Assembly: GCA_023079485.1 (NCBI GenBank)
Contig: CM041084.1
Coordinates: 19,806,609 to 19,870,608 of the forward strand
Direction: 5' to 3'
From: Archilochus colubris
Taxonomy: Eukaryota > Chordata > Aves > Apodiformes > Trochilidae
Length of the DNA: 64,000 nucleotides
Within the stretch, counting starts at the first letter, position 1. Each line of letters begins with the position of its first letter. The notes beneath the pieces are model-generated. The model did no database searches and was not told the origin of the DNA. It worked only from the letters and a program-made list of their open reading frames with translations. The position numbers and the translations under genes were made by a program. Positions 12,590 through 27,658 of this stretch are shown piece by piece.

Positions 12590-13869
12590 TGAACCTTCAA
12601 GTTAAATTCCAAGCTGTCTGCTATATACACATACGCATCCCAATGTATTAGAACTACTGATACCTGCAACAAAAGTAAACATGACATGAAATACTTTAAA
12701 GTAGTTGACTGACAAACTCCCTGCAAGTATACTGCCCAGCAAACTCCATGTGACTCATAGGGGCACATGTTAAAGAAAAAAGTTTTGCAGATCTTCATTG
12801 GTCCATAGTCACCGTAGAACTACTAAGCCAACACTTAAATAAAAATAAAAAATCATGACCAGAGTGCCAAAAGAGCGCATAGAGAGAGGAGGATCCTGGC
12901 TTACTTCCTCATGTTTCATGGACAAATCCAGCTAGCTCCAAGGTAAGTGTGGTAAACTCAAGAGTCAAGGGCTTTTGACTTCACTAAACAAGTTACCCAG
13001 TCAGAAAGTTGTACACTTACTGTATCGAGTGTGTGAGCTAACAGCAAGCTCTTGTTATATCCAGCTCAAGTTCTTTAAAAGCCACTGGGGCTTTGGCATC
13101 ATATTGTCAAGGGAGGGAGACTGGAGAGAAGTGTGAGCATCAAAGGCAAGCCAGCCAGTACACATACTAAATGCTTGACAGCTTTGATGATATTCTTTAC
13201 ATTAAAGGGTGAAGAGCTAATGCTCAGTATCAACACTATTTAGTTTGCATTTTAAGTGAAATTCGATGAAAAATGTCCCGCTCAGGAAGAAAAGGAAACA
13301 GAATAAACTAGAAAGAGAACAAGTCATTCCAAAGCAATGTTCACTGCTCAATTGGAAAGTTACCAGCTACACGCAGTCCATGTGGAATGTATTTTTGCCC
13401 AGTAGCATCCACACCCATTCCTAGATGTGTGTCACTGCTGATCACAGTGACGCAGCCATAAAATCTATGGGCTTCTGTGTCACAGTAGAGGTTAAAATAA
13501 ACAGCCAGAACCACACTGAATTTGACTTTTACCATACCACAGACCATAAAAGCCCTGGAGCTCCAAGGCTGGGTTTTTGGGGTAGGAGGCAAAGAGAGAC
13601 AGTGAACCACAAAGTACACCTGTGTCATGTATCAGGCTCTGCCAAATCAAAGACTTCCCAAATTCACGTTTTCCAAACAAAACCCAACTGAAACAGGAAA
13701 CATCAAACTTGCATCCTAGCAAACAGGTGCAGTGAAGACCAAGACAGCTTTATGGATAGTGTGAAAATGTCAAAAGATTTGAGTAGAATTTGCTTGTCTG
13801 GGGCTGGAGATGTTACACAACCCCCATGGACCTCAGTGAAGCCTTTGGTATGTAAAGTTTTGAAGGACA

Positions 13870-13924
13870 GAAAAAAAAAAAAAGGGAAGGAGGGAGGGAG
13901 AGAGGGAGGGAGGGAGGGAGAAGG
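13870..13924. repeat. Purine tract: A13 followed by (GGGA)n
   Basis: A run of A is followed by about seven GGG blocks separated by A or GA. On the plus strand it could form a G-quadruplex. On the CACNB2 sense strand it is a long C/T tract. Confidence 0.9.
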
Positions 13925-16900
13925 ACCTCCTACTTCTGGTGACCTATGAGGAGTTTTAAGAGACAACTGGGTGAAAATCTAAAGAAAAAGAGGTGGTGCT
14001 TGAAGCACAGCCGTATGCAGCAGAAAGTTTCAGACTGAAATAGTGGAGCAGGGTAACCTGGGCAACTCAGATGGAAACAGATTTTTTTTTTTTTTAATAA
14101 AGACTTTAAAATATTTTCCCCCATTTTATTTTGGGCACTTCCAAAGCAACTCAAACCGAGCACCTTGGGCTCTTCAGTGTCCAAAAAAGGCTGCAGCATG
14201 TGAATGAACAAGAATTTCCAGATGGCATGTCTCGTGAACTCGAATAAGACATCCCTGGGGTATTAAGTAATGAAATTTCTACTTCCTCCAGCTACTTGTT
14301 GCCTGGAAGAATTCAGATGGAACCAAAGCATTTCACTAGAAATGAAAACATTTTAAACCTCGCAGTTGTACTTTGCTTGAAACCTGATGTTGTGTCAGGA
14401 AGCCCTTGCCTCCTAACACAGATTGCTAACATGATAATTTAAGACTGACTAATCTTTGCTTCTCTGTTGGGGCAATATATTTGGATAACAGAGCTATGAG
14501 AATGTCAGACAAACTGGAAAGAGGAATCAGTAGCAAAACAGAGTGAAAGGTTTGATAGCTGTGCAATGAGTGTATGATAACAAATAGAGCACACTCTCGT
14601 GAAACACAGCATGTATCAGCTAAAAAATTCTTTCTTCTAGAGGCATAATTAAGTCAGAAATTGTTCCTAGTTGCAAATAAAAATACATTATAGGAAACTA
14701 ACTCTGGTGCTATGCTCTGCTAATACCTTTAAGTTCCCTTGTAGATGCCATTTTGGATCCTGAAATGAGTGAAGTGATGACTGAAAGAAGAGAAAAATAT
14801 CAGCTATATCCTGAGAAGGAACAAGAGCAAATAGCTAAAAGGATGACAGAAGTTAAAAGATATCCTGCAAGTAAATAATTTTTGGACTGTTACAGATTAA
14901 GAAAGTAAATTGGGTTCCAGTAAAAAGAAAAAATCAGATTGTTTACAGAGGCATGAACAGTTCAGGAAATGTAATATTAAGGACTTCAAATCTATCTTCT
15001 CATCTATAATGAAATGTTTAGTTTTGTAAACTACTTAATTTTTTTATTATTATTTTACATGTTCAGCCTTGAAAAGACAACTTTTTAAAGTTTCTTTTTT
15101 CTACGTATTTTATTCAGTCTTAAACTCCCTTTCACAATCTTTACTAATTTAATTTGTAGCTTAATATTCTGCAGGGCCCTGCTGGCAGCAAGCCCAATAC
15201 TTTCTCAGTGCCCACCACCTCCTCCCCTGGGAAAAGCTGGGAACTAGCATCAGCATCACTCACATATGAACAAACACTGGTCCCTTCCCACAGCCTCCAG
15301 CTGCTTGGCCTGGATGAGAAGTGGCCTTGAAGGTGACAGGAGAGGTAGGGATGACAGAGAACTCCTCTTACCACAGGCTGCCCAGTGGAGGTCCAGGCAC
15401 TGCTACACCTCTGCTGAAGTCTGCAGGACGAGCTCCAGACCTGAGATCTGCTGATGAAGCAGATGGCTCAGTTTGCCCCAGTTTAAATTGTCCCTGGAAG
15501 TAGACCCCAAAATGTCCCAGTTTGGTCATGAGTGGTCAAAAAATAACAGAGAGGCCAGCATAACCTTTCACATTACTACTGCATACACAAGTGCTGGGAA
15601 AACAGAGGTGGTATTTCAATCCTAGCTTCATGAAAGTCAAAAAAGAGCAGATTTCTGTAAAAACATTCAGCTGTCATCTCCGGTCTCTCACCTACTCTTC
15701 ACAATGCATAAAATCTCTGCATAAAAACTGCTGCTAATTCAAGAGTGTCTCTCCTTATTTAAGGACAATCTCCTCCATAAATGTATGTTTTAGTTCTCAT
15801 TAAAAGCAATACAGTACTTCTACTCCTTTCCTCACAGTTTTACCAGCTCACTACAAGCAGTTACATGAATCTCACTTTCTCTCATTCCTACATGATTTAT
15901 TTTATGGGGACTTTTCCTTTTACAACAAAGAAGATTGTCATAGGTAGTCTTGCCAGATTTCCCTAAAATTTTTGCAGAGGACAAAATCTAGGTATCACCT
16001 AACTGCATGCAATACTTAACACATTTTTGAAACAGGGCTAAAAGCAAAATAAGACTAAAAAGCAAAAACAACTTTCTCTATCCAACCTTAAATACTCACC
16101 AGTTTTCCAGGAAGGATTCAAAATATGGTTTACCTTACTTACAAAATGGTTGATTTAGGCTATATTTGCATATTTCTTTGGTTATGACAGGGGGAATGAA
16201 TTGGTAACAGACTAAGTACATTATCATAGACTAAATGCTTAGTGCTGGTCAAGTACCAACTTGGTTTCATTCACAGAATTAAGTGATTCAGGGTGGTTTG
16301 CCCCAAAATCTCTTTGCTCAGGGTCAGGCAGGCAGGAAAGCTCACCCAGGCTCTCCAACTTGTCCATCATGTGCCAGCAGTATTCAACAAGTTAATGAGC
16401 TTATTTTTGAGAAATCAGACATTTAAAAATTATTTAGGAAGAGAACTAAAATATGTTTAAACTTTAAATGTTTATACAAGTGATTTAAAAAAATACCTGA
16501 ATTTACAGCTCCTTTACAGCTCTTCTAAAATAGAACTGTGATTTGCAGGGTAGGTGGAAGGAGGTGCCTCGTCTACACTAAGTTGTCTATTGCCTCAGCA
16601 GAATTAAAGACAGAAGTGATGGTGTTCACAAAGGGGTAAACAGGTCCACATTGCAGAGATTCAACTCACAAAAAAGGAAGACGTTTCTCAACACAGTCCT
16701 ACGTCTTAGAACAACCAAGAACATTCCTCGCCAGCAGTGCCTCATGGAGATGGGTATCTGCTACGCTGCTGACAGATGTCACACTGTTGGCATTGCAGTG
16801 ATCATAAGGACACCAGCCTGCTGGCACCACAACTTTCAAACTCACTGACAGGCTCATCTTTGCAGTGCCCAACTACCTTGACAAAGAATAGAGGAAAAAA

Positions 16901-19900
16901 ACCTATCACCATTATGATCCTGAAGCATTTTTTCCTCTTCTATCTCCTTCAGAGGGCATGGAACTTGTTTTGTTTGGTTTTTTCTCCACCAAAGGAAATG
17001 AGAGCTGCTGCAATTAACTATATTCACAGTATAGGAAACGGTTTTATACAGCTGCTGCCACACACACAATAGGCACAGAATGGTTTCAGCACAGAACAAA
17101 GGAGGAGAGGAGGAGGCATTTTTCTCTTGAATGAAGAAATTAGTTGTCAGACATGTCTAAGGACTTACTGTTTGAATTTATATTGTGCTCCCTGAAACAG
17201 TGTAGATTTAATTGTCACTAGGAATCTCAACAGTATATTCATTATTCTTGTTAAAATACAGTGAAGCAAGTGTTGCTTCCTACAAGCTTATTTTGTAATT
17301 TCGTTCTGTGTTATATCCTACAGAAAATTTGTAAAAAGCTGAGCAATGGTGAGAAGGCTAAAATTGGCTCGAAGTGGCTACCAAAATCTGTAATAAACCA
17401 AATTTTTTTTCTTTCCCTGTTTTTAGGTTATTTGCATATTTTCCTCTTTTCTTTCCTTAAAAAAACAATAATCTTGGTTTATTCTTGTCTAATTTGCAGC
17501 ATCAAGAATGTGAATTTAGGTGTAATATCTGTAATATCTGATGATTTTCATTGGTCCCAATTGTGTGAACTAATTTGCAGAACTCAAGGCATGTGTTCCA
17601 AAGAGTCTACAATTAACTTTATAAAAGCGGAGCAAAGGGGAAAGAAAAGTGCAAGGACAGAAGACATTAATCCAGTCAACAAGAACTCTATTGCTAATAG
17701 TGCATGAGTCAACCAACCAATAAAAAGGATGTTAGTTACTATTCACAGCATGATGAGCCATTAAACTCAATCGCACACTCAGAAAAATGATGGATTTATA
17801 CCTACAACCATTTTCAGCAAAGAAGCAATAAACTTGTAATTTCAGGAGGAGCTTCATTCCCCTTTGACTCAACTCTTCACCATAAATTTTCATTTCTAGA
17901 AATACAAATAAACACAACAACCATCTTATATTTGGTTTTCTATTGAAACAAATGTAAAAAAAAAATTACCTCCATGGTTAATCATACAACATTGTTACAT
18001 GAAGTGCCAAATGTCCCTTAAAAAGAAGGAAAAAAAAATATCCTGCACCACTTTAAATCTAAATTAATTTACCCTGGTGTTTCCAGATGTCAGATTCTCA
18101 ATGTATCTTGGCTGACCAAGTTGTATCTAGATTAGTGGGCTTTTGTTTTCATTAGCTCACATACAGCAGCAGCAATAAAAAAGGAATGAATGAGAATATA
18201 TTTTACCCTCCATTTCAATTTTTACTATTACAGCTTCAGATAGCTTTTCTCAATGTTGTAATCTCTTGGGTAATTTAACTTTTATGTAAGCAGACTCTTT
18301 AAGAAAGTATTTCAGTTTTAATATGAACTATACTGAAATGTGCATCTACTTTACTGTTAGAGGGTCTGCAATCTAGTATGGGCTCTATAATGGCATTTAT
18401 CCTCTGCTGTGTACATATTAAAAAAGTATTGCAACTGTGAAAATCTATGTTATTAAAAATACAACAGGGCCCAAACCCATAATCCATACAGACGGTGACA
18501 CAAGGTTTCTTTTCACATAGCAAAGCACATACGTGAAATACAAACCCTGCACGTGCCATTTGTACATGTCTGTTGGATAGGGTACAATTTAGAAGCTGGT
18601 TCCCAAAAAACCAAGAACTGCTTTGCACTCATAGCTCCAGTGCTTCTTCAAGATGGAAAAAGGGGGACCTAAACCAGAAGTTCCAATTTTTGCATGTTAA
18701 GCTCAATTACAAGAATAAGAAGAGATTAAAAAAAAACCAATAGTGGAATGTGTAAGTGCCACGGCTGCTGGCACCTGGCTCAGCTGCTCAGTTATGGTAG
18801 GTAACAGGCATATGTGCTACTGAACTTCAGCTATGCAAATCAGAATTATAAAATAATCAGTTCACCACATTTAACTCCGTATATTTTTTATAAGGTCATT
18901 GAATTATGCAAATGCCTTGAAAAAATTTAAAACATGATGAAGTGTGATCTGTGAGACAATCAGCTCTGCTAAATAATAATTCTCATTTAACTTATAGCAT
19001 GCTTTTGAATATTTAACCACAACAAGTGGAGTTACACTAACATAAATAAAAAGTGAATAATACATAAGGTAGCAGAGGGATTGAGATGTTTGCAGTGTTT
19101 CATCTTGCACTTCCAAAGACTATACAGAATTTCCTCAGAACCCTCTTATCAGAACAAAAAATTTATCTTTATTTCTTTATTCCTCATTCTGAAAAGGGGC
19201 TATCAATTTTTTTTTTATTTATTTTCTTTAAATGACTTTCATTTCATGACTCCAAGTCTTTCCTATCAAAGCCAATAGTACCACTGTCCTGTTTTCAAGG
19301 CAAAACTTCAGAGTAGGTGGTTGAAAAAGCTTCAGGACATAACTAACATCACCTAAATATTCCTTGGTATTAATTAATGAAATGGTACAGGGAAAGTGTA
19401 AGGAAGATTTTTGAAGCCTCTGCAGCAAAACTTGGGAACAAATGGAATCTTCATGAAATTTGCTTTATAGAACTTGTTGGTAGGGAGCACACCAGCACTG
19501 CACACCAAGGTGCCATCCCAGTAACACAGTCTCTGATCCCCACATGGCATAAAACCCCCAGGGGCTGCTTGACCCCAGAAGACAGATCAAGGGCCAACAA
19601 GATCCTAAAGTGCAAACTCCTCCTGACACCTCATCTGTATGGCAAACTTTTGTTATTTTTTATGCTGCACTGGCATTTCCATTGTGGGGTGTGAGAAAAT
19701 AGATCAAGTAGAAGATACTACTACACTGTCAGATGGAAGGCAACTACTCATCCCTGCCATGGTATGTAAATACCCCTCATCAGACTGCCTCAGGTGAGGC
19801 TTTTGTTCTGGATAAAACTATTCTGCATTAAAAATCTGATGTTCATCTCAGTATAATGAAAAAACATCATCTTCACCAAGGACTCAATAATGTCATCCCT

Positions 19901-22467
19901 AGAGTACATCCTGAAAACTTGATTTTATTTTATTTTTTTTTATTTTTAGGTGTGAAATCCAGCAAGAGAAACTGTAACATGGAAGTGGTACAAGTGCCAC
20001 ATGCTACCCCATGCCAGTTTTATTTCAGGCTGGCAGAAGGGTGAAGGTTGGAGATGAGGACAGCCATGCTCCTGCTTACTCACCACTGCTGCTGCCTTCA
20101 GGAATGGCTGGGATGCTACAGCTGCCACTACCAACCACAGATTGCAAACCCAGCCTCTTCAGCTGCCATAGGGGTTGTGCCAGGGCTCCCCAGAGAGCCC
20201 CGGTCTCTGTCATCAAGGGTTATGGGTGCCCTGTATGCTGGTGCTCGATTAAGGACCTTGATATTACAAGAAAACAAATTCTGCCTAACAGTGACTTAAC
20301 AGTGTTATTCTAATATTAAGAATTTAAGGAAAGTTGTATCTACGGATTTCATTAAACTAACTTTGCAACTAATTTTTGCCCAACTGTAGTATCCAACAAC
20401 ACTTGGTTGAAGTGGTAGAAAGCGTTAATTAGTGTGTCACGTTACTCTGTCTGCTGTTAGAGAATATTGATTGCAAGTTAACTATTACATGGAGTATCAC
20501 AAAAAAATCTAAATGACACTTCACACGTAGCAGCTCTCTGCACACCATAGCAACAGGGAGAGACTGAAGTAAAATGGTCTGGTTTCTATGGCAACTATCA
20601 CACAGACCATCTGTAATCAAAAGGAATCGTAGCAAAGGGAACAAAATGGGGGATTGTGCATACTGGAGAACAACTTGTGTATTTAAAAAATATCACCCTT
20701 TAATGTTCACCTCTAGTGTTAAAATATTTTTTTAGTACAAGACATCCACATAAACTGAAAAAACCCCAAACTTCTTACCTAATAGAACGTGAATTGTTAC
20801 TCACCAGCTCTATCTCCCTGGCTATAAGACACCTCTATAAAAAAGCCAGTGTTTTTGAGACATCAAACGTATGTGATCCTCAGAACTGAGGATCTATGTG
20901 CTAATAAAACATTTTGTTACTATTTTATTCTGAAAATCAAGCACCGTAAGCCAGCTATGAACATAATATTTCTTACTATCTGCTTTATACAACTGCTTTC
21001 AGAAAGGTATAATTTCAGACAGCAAAATTTAACCATCCTACTTGTGATATATGTGCTCACCCAGCTTTTGAAAATTGGTTTCTAATAAACCAAATAAATC
21101 AGGTTGAGAAAACAAGAAAGGAAAAAAAAACCACTCAAACCCTACACAACCAGAGAAATACCTGTGTCATGTAGTTTGTGTGTGAAACAGAACAATATTC
21201 TATTCAGGCACACCAAACAAATGGAAGATACAGTGATGCGAGGCACTCCTGTCTTTACCTTTTGGTATTTAAAATCCCAAGAAAATAGGACCATTGTATC
21301 TAGATGGGGAAATACTCAAGGTAATTTTTGATGGAAATTTGCTGTCTATAAATAGGCTTTTAATAAATTATAGAACCGGGAATCAGTAAATATTTTTTAT
21401 CACTATCACTCCATTTCTTTTGCCTGGAAAAATGCTGATTTGCTGAATATCAATCACTCATGCACTGAAAGCAGACATTACAGCCTCTTGGGTTCATGCA
21501 AAGCAGAAAAGGAGCAATCTGGGATAACCACAAAACCAACTCTTCAGTATGAGGAAGAAGCATAAATGAGCCACTATTGTGATCTTGTGCTGTCAGAAAT
21601 TCCTTCACTACAGTTTGCATGCCAGCTGCTTAAACCCACTTCCTCACCATCAGACTAAGACAAGGATGCTCAGCCTGGATGGTCAGTAGAGCTCTGGGTC
21701 AAGGCAGGAGGACAGCCGGATGGCAGCACAGGTGGCTGCTTCACCACACACCACCTTTCTCTACTCTGACTTAAGCACTGAGAAGAGAAGAAACAGAAGT
21801 CTCTGGATGAGATGGCAGACAAACATTCTGGCCAAAATTCACCAAGCCTACAAACCTACACCCCACAAGCAAGCTCTTGAAAATGCACACAGGTTAGATG
21901 GAAGTGGCAATGGCTGCACAATCCCTGCCACCATCCTTCCCACTCTTCAGACACAATAGAGAGGGTGATGTAGTTGGTTCTGCAGGTGGCACACCAGGTG
22001 CACAGGATCCAGTCTTCTCATGCCACACGAAAAAGAAACATGGCCTAACTCAGACAGCAAAGTGCAATGGGAATAAAAGAATTAAAAGATTAAATTTTAA
22101 TCATTGAGATAATTTTTACAGGTTGCATTGGCACACAAAGGCAGAAGTTACTTGACTGACAGTGCTATGAAAAAACTCTGAGTGAGTCTTGTAAGAAGAG
22201 TCTAATCAAGTGTTGAAGAGTGTCTTTTATGTTACAAACTTTTGAAATCCCCTTTGTAAAGACATCTTTATTTATTTTGATGTGAGAGTAATCTCGCAGC
22301 ACAAGCAATCTTAGCTTGGACCTATAATTATCCTGAAAAATAATCAACAGCTGTAGTCAGTGTATACTCTTCTTTTACAGATTTAGGCAAAATTAGATAG
22401 ATCCAAAGCACTGTTTTCATATTTTTGCCCACAAACCCATTTAGTGAGTTTAACACATCATTAATGT

Positions 22468-22496
22468 CAGTGAACAATGAAAAAAATTGTTCACTG
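22468..22496. repeat. Perfect 11-bp hairpin with 7-nt loop
   Basis: CAGTGAACAAT (22468-22478) and ATTGTTCACTG (22486-22496) are exact reverse complements around the loop GAAAAAA. There is no T run suggesting a terminator and no known role. Confidence 0.85.
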
Positions 22497-25400
22497 TATA
22501 GTGATTCTATACAACCTTCCTGATAATACATCCGTAGGTAACTTTAAAAAACCAAATCCTCTGGCTTCACAAGTACTTTATACCAGCAATGCTTACTTTT
22601 AAAATCAAGGCAACACAATATCTTCCAGTACCTTGGAACAGTGTGCTAGGAAGGGAACCAGTAACTAAAAAAACCCTCGACTTAACTCTGAAAGTAGCAA
22701 GTTTTACAAAATGTTCTAGTGCTTACAGTGCATATACAAGCAAGAAGACTGGAGGTTGTAGGATGTTAAGGAGGAAGCCTGGCAATGGGCTGCCTAAGGA
22801 AGTCATTAACACCAGTAGGAGATTATATTCTTGGCTGTATCTCCACTAGCAATTATGCAGCATAACAGGAATCATTTCTTAGATTGAAGAAATTGGTGCC
22901 AAGACCCCTATAGGCCTCCACTGTATACAGAAAGGCTTTTATTTCAGCCAAGATTTAGTATGGTGCCCTGAAAAAAATGTTTCCAGCATAAATATGGTTC
23001 ACTCACTGGTTTGGACCCTTCCAGGTCCCATAAAGGATTTAGGTACATTTGTTGCACACCTTGAGCTTTCCCTTTTCCACACAACTCTTATTTTACCTTC
23101 CTACACCAGAAATTTGGTTCCTGCTTGTAAAACCATTCTATAATCAGGAAATATACTCAATGTTCTCAATTTACTCAATAAGTAGTCTCAATATGTAAAG
23201 AAAGAGGACCCTGAGCTGGATGGAGTTCACTTGTATCTTGTTAATATCATGCAAGATTTTCAGCACAAAGTCAAGGAACTTTGAGTTATGTTAAGTTTTA
23301 TCTTTAGACATGTTCAGATCTCACTCTGAAAGTGAGAACATAAAAGCAAATACACCAACTATGGAGATAATGACAATTTGAAAAAAAAAAAACCAAACCA
23401 AAATGCACACAAACACTTAAACCATCCTTCCTAAAATTACATGAAAATATTTCAAAGATATTTGATCCAATATACTTTACATCTTCAAACTATATTTCTT
23501 GCCAAGTTAACAAACATTTGTACTAACTATATCCTCAGAGACACATATTACAGAAGAACTTTTTCCTACAATTGTGTAACTATCATACAATTTCTGATAT
23601 CTGGGAATTCCAAATTGCTTTATCCATTATTATTACATTCATTTAGTGCTATATCCATGACAACAATATGTGCACTGCCAGAGAAATTAAAATTATGAAA
23701 ATTATAGAAAAAACATGCATTAATTTAAACACAAAATAATCCTATTCGATCTAACTCCAGGACAGGATGGTGAAGAATTAGAATCAAAACTATTCTTATT
23801 AGAAAATCTGTCTTCATCTCTGACATCTGTAAAATTGCAGCATGAGACATATTCCACTTTAAATGACACTGCAAAAGGTCAGAACAATTCCCCTAACCTT
23901 GTCAAGGCTGACAAGATTGATACTTGTTTTAGGTAAACTTAGCATCCATGTCATGTGCATTGGACTAAATATAAAATTCAGAGACCAGGGGGAACAAACA
24001 TATATTTAGAAATTAAACATGGAATTTCATTTTCCAGACCAACAAAAGAGCAACAATTCTGTATCCAAGAATATAATTCTGTAAGTATTAACCAGTTCAC
24101 TGTCATCTGATTGTTCTTGCAATTTATCTGGAACTTCAATATGACTGTATGCAAACTGAGTGAAAGCATAATTAACTTCTTTGCTGGCATACCTTTTACA
24201 ACTATTTTAGAATTTTGTAAAACTGTCTTTTTCTGAAGTAACTCTTCAAATTCCAAAACCATCTCAGAAAGTATACAAAAAATTATTGTGCTAACCATTC
24301 TCCCTAAATATGCTAAATAGCCAGTTTTACACTGCTTTCTGCATATTAAGTCTTTTTTTTTTTTTAATTCAACTAACTTGATTTATACTCACAAGATAAA
24401 GCTTTTTTTAACTAGTCATTAAAAACATTTCTTACGTCTAACTTTTGACTGCAAAATTTAGAAGGCACAGAACACATTTGCACTGTAGCTAGTTTTTCAT
24501 TCATCAGAGCATCAATTAGCCAATCAAACTGGCGAATCATTTTCCATAACTATCCTTGAAACTCTGATTTAATGCTCTATATGTATTCACTGCAGTTTAA
24601 TTCAAATAGAACCAAATAAGTCATGCTTTTGTTTATTCACTGTATTGAGAAACTGTATGAAACATTAAACAGTGAAGGATGATAACAGAATTCTGGAAAT
24701 GCATTTATTTGTGCCCTTAGGTTTAGGTATCTCTTAACCTGGCAGCAATTCTATGAGCATGAAAAAATACAATATTTGGGGCCACTGGGAGAATCTGTTC
24801 TGAATGTTATAATCATCTTTAGCAAAAGATTTATCCTCAGATGATATGAGAAAACACAAAAAGAGTAATCTATTATACACACATAGATGCTGCTGGCTGC
24901 TACATGCAGCAGAATCCATACGAGGTGTCCTGCTAATGCACAGTTAACTCAGTTCTACCACACTTCTGTGCCACTCTAATGTACAACTGATAAAAGAGAA
25001 ACATCAGTATTCAAGGGAACCTAAGCCTGACTGCTAAGGAGAAAAAGAATACAAACTTATTTCCTAAGGAAACTATGCAACTCACAATATAAAGATGTTT
25101 GGGGCTTATTTAAATGAATAAACAATATCCCCCTGTAATAATTATGGGAACAGTACCTTTGGCATTAAATGACACAAATATTATATATTATGCTTTTCCA
25201 CCAATTATTTATATTTTACAATTAGATATGACAATATTTTCTGTTTTCGTAAATAAATGTTTATGAGAGAAAAAAATAAATTACTGAAATAAGACATTGT
25301 TGTGGGCAGAAAAACAGTATAACTTATTCTTAAAGCTATTATAGTTCTACTTAGAATATTATTGCATTCTGAACCTTTTTGTTTTACTTCTAAAATAAAG

Positions 25401-27122
25401 CAGGAAATCGTAATGCTAATTTACTCTGTAAATAATACTGATACTGACTGCCTTCCTCTTTTTTTTTCCTTAGTATAATTTATTCTGTGTATAATCTTGT
25501 TAATGTCTTGTCAAAAAGAGGAAAAAAACAGACAAACAAACCAATCAACAAACTAATCAACCAAACCCCCTCAATATTTACCTAACTTTGTAATCAGCAC
25601 ACCTGGAATGATGCTTCCCTGTAATGCAATTCAGCCCATTTACCAGCTGTCAATGACACTTTTAAGCACTCTTCATCACCAGCAGGATTTCCAGAAGGCA
25701 TCAATTGCAGAATGTAGCTCTACTTCATGGAGTTTACACTTGGTATTTGACAAGACACTAAATGTGAATTCTGGTGAATTAATTGGCATTCATAGAATAG
25801 TATGTATTAAATTTCATTGTCCATTTTAAATCTGCCTTTTTTAGTGCTTCATATATTACTATGAAATCCTCTGAAGTATGCCTAGAGTAGATCACTGGAC
25901 ACTCATCTTTACAATCTGATTGTGTGAACTGCAAAAGCAATTGCTGGCAGTCACTTCATAGACCACCCAATGGACTTGATGTACCTGGCCAATAGGTGAG
26001 GCAATTCTTTAACAGCCCAAACCCCCCACACACACACACCCCCAAAGATCAGAAATTTGCTTTTGATTCTTGCAGTTCAGGTTTAATGACATTACATGAC
26101 AGCTGTGGAAACTCCTCTTGAAGGTCTGACAACTTTTAATTCAGTCTTCTTGCCTGGTAAAGAGATACCTCTCTGAACCACAAAAAATATTTTTTTTCAC
26201 TAAATTCTTCTGGCAAAATGTGATTCCTGTGGTTATATTTTGAAGCCCCAGTGGAAAAAAACAACATAAAATCTGCTATTTTAATAAACTAGAAAAATAT
26301 GAGCTGACTTACCAATCAATTATTGCTACTTGGCATAATTTTTTAATGTATCCTAAGTCCACGTAAGGGTCATGTAAGACTTTAACAAGCATCAGAGACT
26401 GACTTGTCAGTCTTATAATATAAATGATAAAATCTGGTCTAAATGGACTTGAAATCAAAACTATATTCCTGGTATTTCTATAAAGAACATTAGACCTGCA
26501 GGGGAGCTCAGAGCTACCAAGTAAAGCAGTTGAAATTAAAAGCATTTGGACATTATTGGCTCACAGAATGTTGGGAGGATAGAACTGATCCACTTTCCAT
26601 ACCATTAGAGAAACAGTCTTCAAAATGAATAAACGACTCCAAGATGACCTGCTTTTATATCAGTTTCCTTAATTTTCATATGTCAAACCTACCACAACAC
26701 CAAGTGTCTTCAGTAGCATGAAGTAATTTTACAGTCAAATCAAACTGAACATTTGAGCTTCGCAGTCAGTCTATGGCCCAGTGTCTTAATCGTGTCCAAG
26801 TCCCACCTTTACATAACCATAATAAATCTCCTGTGATGTCAGACTTGAGATACATTATTAGAAAGTCTATTTGAACAGTGCTTAGACACCAGAAAAATAT
26901 TTATAACAGCTTTGGTAGAGAAAATTCAATGGGCAAGCTATTTAAAGAGAACATGCAGTACGAGTTAACTTCTATATTTTTATCATAATGCATTATTATT
27001 TAGAAACTACTATTCAAAAAAATAACAGAAAGTAACATAGAAAAACTCAAGTAGTCTGGCCTAGCAACATTTTTAAAACTTGTTCTGAAAAATGCAGTTG
27101 AAGACCACCTAAAATTTTTATC

Positions 27123-27138
27123 TTTTTTTTTTTTTTTT
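27123..27138. repeat. T16 homopolymer
   Basis: Sixteen consecutive T on the plus strand, an ordinary intronic homopolymer. Confidence 0.93.
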
Positions 27139-27658
27139 GTTACACGTGCTCACATACATTTCTGCCAGTATATATATAGAAACAATAGAAATTTCATAAA
27201 ATGTATCAAATACACAAACACATCATTAAAAGGTTAGACTTGAAATAGAACCACTCTCAGAAAAAAAATTCCAGAAAATTAATATCTTCTCATTGCCACT
27301 CTCTTTCTGCATTTTACAGTCTGGTGGCTCTCTGTGAAGCAGAGGATGGGGTATGAAGTGCACAATAGCAGCATGATCTCTGTCTGCTCATGTTTCCCCA
27401 TGGCAAGCAACAGCAAGAAGACTGGATACTACTGCTCTTGCCAGCCATATGTACCTATCAGTAGAAATCTATACCTCTCCCTAGAATCACATGAATAATG
27501 CATCAGCTGCCTAACCACGTAGGAGTTATCTTTGAAAACAGAAGCTCGGTCTTGAACAGCACTCTAATCAGTTTTGTCATACAGTACACTAATTAATACA
27601 ACACTGGCTTTCTTCTGCTGCTTTAAAAACATTTGCTTAGTGCTTCCAGCTATGACTA

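Larger units (their letters stand above)
9861..27658 (-). other. CACNB2: CACNB2 intron, long unremarkable stretch
   Basis: Mostly AT-rich intron. Listed separately are the A22 run, the GGGA tract, the 22468-22496 hairpin and the basic frame at 12296-12589. GC-richer patches without CpG islands lie near 15150-15530, 19480-19660, 20030-20240 and 21650-22020. I saw no exon or RNA gene. Confidence 0.65.

Noticed and set aside
25590..25640. Minus-strand stretch ending IALQGSIIPG, resembling the known CACNB2 first exon ending IAPQTKYIIPG
   Set aside because: An in-frame TGA lies just upstream with no ATG after it, the donor is poor, and the resemblance is short. Likely chance.
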